A stretch of 64,000 nt of DNA. It comes from Paralichthys olivaceus (taxonomy: Eukaryota; Chordata; Actinopteri; Pleuronectiformes; Paralichthyidae). The notes beneath the pieces are model-generated. The model ran no database searches, was not told where the DNA came from, and was given only the letters and a program-made list of their open reading frames with translations. How positions within the stretch are numbered: position 1 is the first letter of the stretch; each line of letters begins with the position of its first letter. The translations under genes were made by a program, and so were the position numbers. Shown one piece after another: positions 57,280 to 64,000 of the stretch. Location: contig NC_091098.1 in NCBI RefSeq assembly GCF_024713975.1, positions 21,176,816-21,240,815 of the forward strand, read 5' to 3'.

Positions 57280-60200
57280 TCAGAATTCTTTCTCAAGATC
57301 TAAAAGAAAAAGAAGGAGAAGGGAAAGCTGATGAAACATGTGAGTAAAAACTCTCATCACTTAATCTATCAAAATTAAAACCTACCACTCTTTTTGAGAA
57401 GTTCTCCTTTCCATGATTGGGCCATTCCATCCAGAAACTGATCAAAGTATTTCACATACTTTGCCAAACTGGTTCTTTTGTAATCTGTAAAGAAAATGAA
57501 TCAGTGAACTCAAATATTCAGTAAAGATACAAGTACCCTTTACCTTTATTCTTACATATCAAGTCTATTAATTCCATTTATTTTTACTTATATACATAGC
57601 ATGAGTCGTATTTGTTACTATATGTATTGTAAAGCAATGTTCAACCCAGTATAAAGTACTTTTAGCTGATGGAAAAAGATAATAATTTCGAGAAAGATTG
57701 ACAGGTAAAGCTCTTGTTTGTGATGCAGGAGGATTGACATTCAGCTTTCAGAATTTCACCTCTGATCTTTCGTCTCTCTGCTGAATCCTTCTCGTTTTCC
57801 TTCACGTCCTCCGACTCCTCTTCTCCTGTTCTGGGCCGATCCAGCTCCTCACAGATCAGACTAGAACAAAAAAGTCACAACTTTAACTCAAACAGTCCAC
57901 ACAACAGAGCACAAGGGCATTTCAATTATGGCTCACCTGATTGTGGGCACAGCAAAAGGATCAAACGTTTCTAATTCTTTGAGGTCCATGGGAACAGAAA
58001 TGCGTCCTGGATAGAGTTATAGGGGAAAAGTCACAGTGAGAATCAGTCAGAGACATATTCACCATTGCAGGCTTGATTCAATCTCATTAGATCTGCACTC
58101 ACCTGTTTTGGGGTGGACACTGAAGGGGCTCTTCAGCAAATGGTTCACACCTTTACTGACATTGACATCGAGCCGTGGGTAACAATACTGCAGCATGATT
58201 TCTTTCTCAAAGTATTGACCCTTCTTGGCAGTGGCCTGGAGGAATAGATGGGGACTTTGTCAGTGCCCCTGTCTTGGTCATAATGCCTTTTGTTGCAATG
58301 TGTAAAAAACGGGAAATGTCTTGGGGTAAAACATTGAAAATTACTAACCTGTTTCTTAAAGGCTTGATCCTTAATCAGTAGCCAACGACTGTCGGGTTTC
58401 TTCTCATTTTGGAAATCCTGCTGCAATTCTTTTCTAACATGTAAGAGATGAGTTAAGGTCAAGAGAGAAAATGCTGTTTAACCACCAGCTCAACTGTGCG
58501 TGTTCTTGTGAATACAAATCAAACTGTGAAAAGGATATCTTCAGGCACGAGTGCCAGCACTTTGTCTACAGACTCCTTGCGGCTCAGTATCTCCTGATCC
58601 TGCAGTGCATACTGGGGAAAGTATTTCTCCACCACTGTCAAAGACTCTCTGTTGAGATGGAACAGACTTTTAAACAGCTGAAGAGACAACTTTCAACACA
58701 GAGGACGAGCTTAACGATCATCAGTGAAATTACACACACACATTAAGACAGAACACAAACAGTAACACCTTCAAACGATCAGATTCTTACTGGATAAAAG
58801 GATGAAGAGGATCTGTCAGCACCACTTTCTTCACCATCTCGTCACCACCCTGTCAATCATCACATTACATCTCAAAAATGAACTGACTGGTTTTTACATA
58901 CAAGTCTTTCACAGCTTTAAAAGAATCCAATTACTCCTCTTAGATGAGCTAAGCTGATGCTCTTGGTTCCTGTCTGGGTCTAAACTGGCATGAGTGATGT
59001 CCTCATTATTCACTAGAGGCTGCAATTCTGTTACCTTCACCAGGCTCAGGTATTCTGCAACAGCAGAGCGTGCAGCTACAGAGAGCTTCCTGGCAGCTTC
59101 ATCACACACCCAGCAATGCACTCCTCTTCTGCCAGAATAAACCCACAACAGGTGCTGGAAACCAAAGTCCTCTGGAATATCACATTAAACAAAGAAAGTG
59201 CTTTCTGTTAATTTTACCAAAAATAAAATAACATGAGCAGATGGCTGGACACAAAATCAATGACAAACAAACCTTGAAGAGCTCGATCCAGGATATGAAT
59301 AGCAACAGTCATCAGGGTCCAGCACTTGGAACAAATGTCTGCAGCACTAAAATTAGAGTTTATGTCTTCAGTGGTTAACAGAATATGCTGCATTAAAAGG
59401 TCAAAGTGATGTAAAATGGACATGGATGGTTATTTAGGACAATAAGACACTAAGATATATATGAATGTCAGCTAAAATTAACCTTATAACACAATTACCT
59501 GCAACAGCTTCTGACATCATCATAATCTGTCATATCAATATCAAACACCAGCTCCTTCTCCAGTGCCTGGAAGCTTCCTGACTTCACTGTGTTGTGTTGG
59601 TTTGGCTGTGGGCGACAAACAGAGGAAATGATCTCCATGTTCCTGCAGAGACAGATTCCTGTAGGAGTGCATCTCACAAGCAAGCTCACCCTGTGACTGT
59701 ATATTGCTCCAATGTCAATCTTGTACGGGTTCATCTTCTGTATTTCCTTCTCCAGCTCGCTCTGCGTGCTGAATGACTGGTAGCGCACGTAGATGTCATC
59801 TTTGAGTGTGAAGGAGAACTCCCGATTCTGAAAGTAGTTCTTCTGCACTGAGGTTGAAAAAGAAACACATCATCAGTCAACAGTTTATTAGGCACACTTG
59901 GCTATAACTAGTACTGTCTAATACAACTGTCGTGCAATAACTCCTCCTTTCATGAGGGTTATAAAATTAAGTTTTCAAACAGTTTAAGGCTGTTGATTCA
60001 ATTACAAGATGACTTAGATAAAGTTTGCTGAATTGTATTGCATTCTACTGACTTATTTTACTTGACTCTATTGATATGAATGTATTGGACACATGATATG
60101 GTTACTCTTTGAGAAATTTGCTGTTATTGCTAACTTTATAATAAATGGCAATTCCAGTCAACTGTGTGTTCATGTGTAAGTGTGTGTTGTGACAGATTTA

Positions 60201-60626
60201 CCATAAACATTGAAGCAAGTCAACGTATTAAATATTTAACACCACAAACTGCATCGTCTTATGTCGAGCATACATCTGAACCAACAAATCTACAAGAATT
60301 AGAATCTAACCTTAATAGAAGTTGTATTTATGACAGGACTGTTAAATTGGGCTGCATCAGTTTTAGATAGGTGTACCTAATAAACTGATAAGTGAGTGTT
60401 TCATGTTGTCAACAGGAAAACAAACCAGCCACTGCTGTGTCACAAAGTCATGGATAGTCTAGTTAGCTAACAATAGGCTAACGCGATGTTAAGTCCTGTC
60501 TGATCACTGACAGTCACCTCCTCCATAGTTGAGCCAGCGGTGATACTGAGAGAACGGGAAGAGGCGGCGGTAATACAGCGGCAGGAGATCCGGCAGACAG
60601 CCCGAGTCATAACCGGAGGACGGCAT
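57280..60626 (-). CDS. prim1: DNA primase small (catalytic) subunit
   Basis: PRIM1 makes the RNA primers extended by DNA polymerase alpha. Thirteen exons: 60518-60626, 59690-59847, 59499-59605, 59273-59346, 59035-59171, 58791-58849, 58539-58648, 58349-58440, 58103-58235, 57937-58006, 57760-57860, 57386-57484 and 57280-57299. Phases agree and give 422 aa (human 420). The start [20 protein letters not shown] aligns with the family start. The metal-binding aspartates lie in [13 protein letters not shown]; the third is in [11 protein letters not shown]. Zinc-site cysteines are in [22 protein letters not shown] is the nucleotide-binding motif. The protein ends DLEKEF, like human DLQKDF. Twelve exon junctions are present; the one between exons 7 and 8 is an AT-AC intron. 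AATAAA lies at 57027-57032 (minus strand). Confidence 0.97.
58441..58538 (-). other. U12-type AT-AC intron of prim1
   Basis: The 98-nt intron begins ATATCCTTTT, the minor-spliceosome 5' site, contains the branch word CCTTAAC 12 nt or so before its end, and ends in AC. Removing it joins CCT GAA G to AT GTT AGA AAA GAA and gives [13 protein letters not shown], the same length as human VPETIHDELQQSF. Using a GT-AG pair nearby adds or changes residues against the family. Confidence 0.9.
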
Positions 60627-60780
60627 CTCCCGGTGGTAAACACGCTTCTCCGGTACTCGAGTAAAACAGCGTTAAAGTTTCCCGCGACTCCAGCTTCTGT
60701 GTGTTGGTTTACAACGCGGGAAAAAGTCATAAGCAGCGGACACAACCAATGAGAGGAGGAGCAGACGATGTCGTCACCAA
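60627..60780 (-). promoter_or_regulatory. prim1: prim1 promoter with two E2F-like sites and a CCAAT box
   Basis: TTTCCCGC at 60678-60685 and GCGGGAAA at 60716-60723 both match the E2F consensus, in opposite orientations. CCAAT lies at 60746-60750. E2F control of replication genes at the G1/S boundary is well established, which fits primase. No TATA box. Confidence 0.65.
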
Positions 60781-60939
60781 AACCAGGAAGTGACTTTTAA
60801 AGGAGAAGGTCAAACGGACACAGACATGACGAGTGAGCTGAAGTCCAGAGGAGATGAGCTCATATGTACGATGATGATATATGACGTCAGTATGAGAAAC
60901 TTACAGGACGTCACTTTACTGAACCGTGTGATGTTTGTC

Positions 60940-61010
60940 CTACGACTAATCGAGAGGCGGAAGTGACGTATTGCCGGGAGCTGAGAGGCTCATGGGACAT
61001 GTAGTAATTT
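60940..61010. promoter_or_regulatory. ETS/CRE and ZNF143-like cluster divergent from prim1
   Basis: GGCGGAAGTGACGTA (ETS core next to a CRE core) near 60955-60970 is followed by a minus-strand ACTACATGTCCCATGAG word (60989-61005) resembling the ZNF143/Staf site. The cluster is about 330 bp from the prim1 ATG and could be part of its promoter or of a divergent transcript. Confidence 0.4.
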
Positions 61011-62768
61011 CTTCACTCGGGCGCAAGTTTCCCTTTCAATTAAACAATGAAGTAAACACAAAAACAGTGCAACGTTGTCCTTTACTGTGTAAATGAATAT
61101 TAAGGAAATTAATTAATAACTTAAAAAGATAGGTAAATAATAAAAAGAGAACGATTTGTGTATAATATCTTTCTCTTAAACTGGCATATTCAGTCTGATT
61201 GGTTTCCAATTGGTCAACCCACATAATGTTTTATCCACAGTTAATTTTATTGATCTTTTTCATATATGTTTTTTTGTTCTGTTTTGATATCTGCCCGGTA
61301 AGGTGACCTTGGGTGCTGTGAAGAGCGCCAATAAATAATATTTGACTGCAACATCCTCTTTCTAGATACCACAGAGAAGTGTTCTACACCTCCTCCAACA
61401 AGAAAACCATTCCTCTGCGTTCATGGTGTTGAGGTGTCATGGCTCTGCATGCACTGCGCTTTCTGTTCCCCACCTTCAGAGGGCAGTACATTGTCATGAC
61501 AACATAGTCAGCATTGGTACATTGAGCTCCACTTGCCTGGAAATTGCAAAGAAATGCTACTGAAATTCTTGTTCACATTTTTTTCTAAGGTTAACATAAG
61601 AGCACTAACAGTCAGCATCATTGGTGAAATCAAAAGTGAACAGGGGTATAGAGAAAGAACACACAGGTCAACACAAGCATCTTCTTTTGTTTCTTTTTGG
61701 CAAAATTGTTCTAATTTATGACCCCCCCCCCCCCCATTTCTGTCTGATACTAGTGCAGGTACATGCAAAGTGCACGGTCAAGCTCTGCTCTGACATTTGA
61801 AAAGGGCACTTTTTGAGTCCCAGACCAAAGGAGCAGCCGGCGTGTGCCCCTCTTCTGCTCATTCATAATGTGGCTTTACTTCTGTATTTTTATGCAGCCA
61901 CTCTGAAACTCTATCTTCCTGAAGTGGCGCTGTTCAGACTGAAGGTTGAGAGCTGGGCAGCGTTAAGAGCTCTCATCAGTTATTGTACTTCTGATATGAA
62001 ATAACTCCCTTTGTGTTACTGCACATTAGCCTCGATATGATTGGCTCTGTAATCGTATCAATTCTGTCTCATCTCATACTTGTCTATTTTGTATGTCATT
62101 GGAACCTACTCTATAATTTCTTCTCTTTCATTCTGCCCATACATGACACAGTTTAATGGAGATTTTACAATGTAGATGTCAAGACATATAAACATCCATG
62201 CAGATCTATTCAACTACACTTGTGGCTTATGGAAACCTACATGTAAAGCTTTTAGGTTTAGCTATTTTTTACATAACTGACAAACCAAGCCACCACCACT
62301 CTTATACTCTCCATTTATTTATACTTATTTTATTTATCATCCTTTCTACAACTGTTTGCTAAGAGTGGGGAACATCCTCCGCCACTGCTATCACCCAATT
62401 TTTAGCATAACCATAAGAAATACCTATGTACTATGATAATGAGCCAAGTTCTCCTTTGCAGTATTAGTAAACTGTGGCATGCTCAACAGCAATTAACAGG
62501 CAGGTCTGACTGTAACTGCATAGCAAAACATTTCCACCTCATGATTGCACTTGTGTGTATGTTAATACTCTTTATTCATACCCTGATCTACATAATGCGA
62601 GAGCTCTCAACCACGTCGTATACTTAAATTATGCAAATTATTCTGCTTCAAGGCATTTGGGTTGTGATGGGTTTTTCTTTTTTGGGTCCTTTCTCAGAGA
62701 TGATTAGAATTGGATTTGGGATTAATGCCTTTGTGTTTGTCTCTTCTCTAGCATCAATATATGTTGAT

Positions 62769-62779
<11 letters not shown>

Positions 62780-62810
<31 letters not shown>
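62780..62810. repeat. (CA)n microsatellite
   Basis: A pure CA tract of about 30 bp. Confidence 0.95.
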
Positions 62811-62814
<4 letters not shown>

Positions 62815-63254
62815 TGTCAGTGAGGTGAGTTAGGTAAAAGTGAAACAAGGGGGAAAAATGCCCCTTTCAACCCAGTGCATGATAAATCTAGGTCAGACAA
62901 TCGTCAGGTGCCCACAGAGCATGTTAGCCAGCACTATAGGTCAACGTGTTAGCTTTACTCGAGAAGTCAGAGTTTTAGGATTAAAAAAACCTCACCGCAT
63001 CTTCAGATAACCACAGTGTGCAACCATCTCAGACTGCTGTCACTTCGCATCAGGAAAAACACTGGTGACACAGAGTTCAGTAGGATAGCTCTAAAACACA
63101 TCCTGCTTCAGCTGAACACATGAACAAATGCTGAATGACTGTGATTCCAAAGGTCCAAAACATGGAAACTTTACAGTCAGGTCTAGAGCTGATTGGTGTA
63201 ATTTGTTATGAAGAGGTGAAACAGGGGGGAAGAGTTAGCCTGGCTCGAAATATG

Positions 63255-63370
63255 CACAAAAAAACCTCACCTACCCTGGACAGGTCATCAGAGTATCGCA
63301 GGGCCAACATACAGAGAACATGCTGAGAACATGCAACCATGCAACAGTGCTAACCACTGAACCATGTTTA
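63255..63370. repeat. Degenerate fish interspersed repeat
   Basis: 'accctggacaggtcatcag', 'gcagggccaacatacag', 'gagaacatgc' and 'caacagtgctaaccactga' occur in the order of a widespread fish repeat, with the middle part deleted. Confidence 0.65.
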
Positions 63371-64000
63371 TGTGTATGATTATTATAACAAAATGAAAGA
63401 CAGATTTTTCCACAGTGGAGAAAAGGAATAGAGGAATTCATTCTGACAAACTGTCTGTAACTCAATGTTTTGAAAGTCAGACTTAAACAGCAAGAGGGAG
63501 AACTGGAGCATGGGGGTGTGAAAGTGGAAGTAGCTGAAAGTGTTTGCATGTATTGGTTTAATGTATTTGTATTAGAGGCAACAGAGCAGAGCACATAGGT
63601 AGAAATTTCAATGAAGCAAAGAGCATTTTACCTTGTTTATCTCTAAACCAGGCAGCAGGTGCAGCCCATGTCCCCATGCAGAGTTTCATGCTGTACATTA
63701 ATGGCATCAAAGAGTCCTCTGTGACAGATGAGCGGTTCTTTCCATTTATGTTCGGCACAACACGCCACGCTCCACTCGCTCTCCAAATGGCTGACACTTT
63801 TAAAAATCTCTGTTACACTTCAGATTGATGAAGCCATCTGTCATGTGTTTGCAGGCTCCGCTTGGCCCCGCACGCTACATGATGTAGAAACATATGTAAA
63901 GTCACTCATACGTTTCATAATTGCGAGAATCTGCACACGTCCGTATCCAGCTATGGATTGAAATATAAACACAAAAATATATATATGACAGAAAGAGTGA

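Larger units (their letters stand above)
61011..64000. other. Right-end intergenic region
   Basis: No supported gene. Contents: a poly-C run near 61724-61737, a (CA)n tract at 62780-62810, a degenerate fish repeat at about 63255-63370, and short ORFs on both strands without recognisable domains. Confidence 0.6.

Noticed and set aside
61369-61507. Exon-like segment on the + strand after a 'ctctttctag' acceptor
   Set aside because: All three frames give short, plausible but unrecognised peptides that soon stop; no donor or second exon could be linked.
63558-63961. Overlapping short ORFs on both strands near the right end
   Set aside because: Neither peptide resembles a family I know and the codon signal is weak; coding status cannot be decided from the window.

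Overview
The window comes from a ray-finned fish, most likely a percomorph teleost. The proteins are vertebrate orthologues with short GT-AG introns. Long (TG)n, (CA)n and (AT)n tracts are frequent, and several degenerate interspersed repeats are of kinds common in spiny-rayed fish. Seven protein-coding genes can be supported. Exon borders were read by hand from splice sites, reading phase and similarity to known families; no alignment program was run.

Left part (1-22,000). The last exon of an rbm38-like RNA-binding protein gene lies on the + strand (5195-5549). It faces two aquaporin genes on the - strand: mip, the lens aquaporin-0 (9307-10420, 263 aa), and an AQP4/AQP14-like aquaporin (15729-18574, 277 aa). 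The second has valines where the usual Phe and His of the selectivity filter should be. A degenerate telomere-like (CCCTAA)n array of about 1.2 kb lies between them. No convincing gene was found from 18.7 to 22 kb.

Middle and right (22,000-61,000). Four housekeeping genes follow, all on the - strand: baz2a (23755-37454, 29 coding exons, about 2,691 aa, the NoRC nucleolar remodelling subunit), ptges3 (42099-45480, p23 co-chaperone, 162 aa), naca (48007-54870, 215-aa NAC-alpha plus two large alternative exons giving a roughly 964-aa muscle-type form) and prim1 (57280-60626, 422-aa DNA primase catalytic subunit). From memory the human 12q13.3 order is BAZ2A-ATP5F1B-PTGES3-NACA-PRIM1, so atp5f1b appears to be missing here. 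Two introns of naca each carry a box C/D snoRNA whose guide matches 18S rRNA in the way SNORD59 (U59) does. In human the SNORD59 copies lie inside ATP5F1B, which suggests a change of host gene. prim1 contains an AT-AC (U12-type) intron.

The four right-hand genes serve basic cell functions: rDNA chromatin, protein folding, nascent-chain handling with rRNA modification, and replication priming. Their promoters are GC-rich; the prim1 promoter has two E2F-like sites. From 61 to 64 kb only repeats and short unsupported ORFs are seen.
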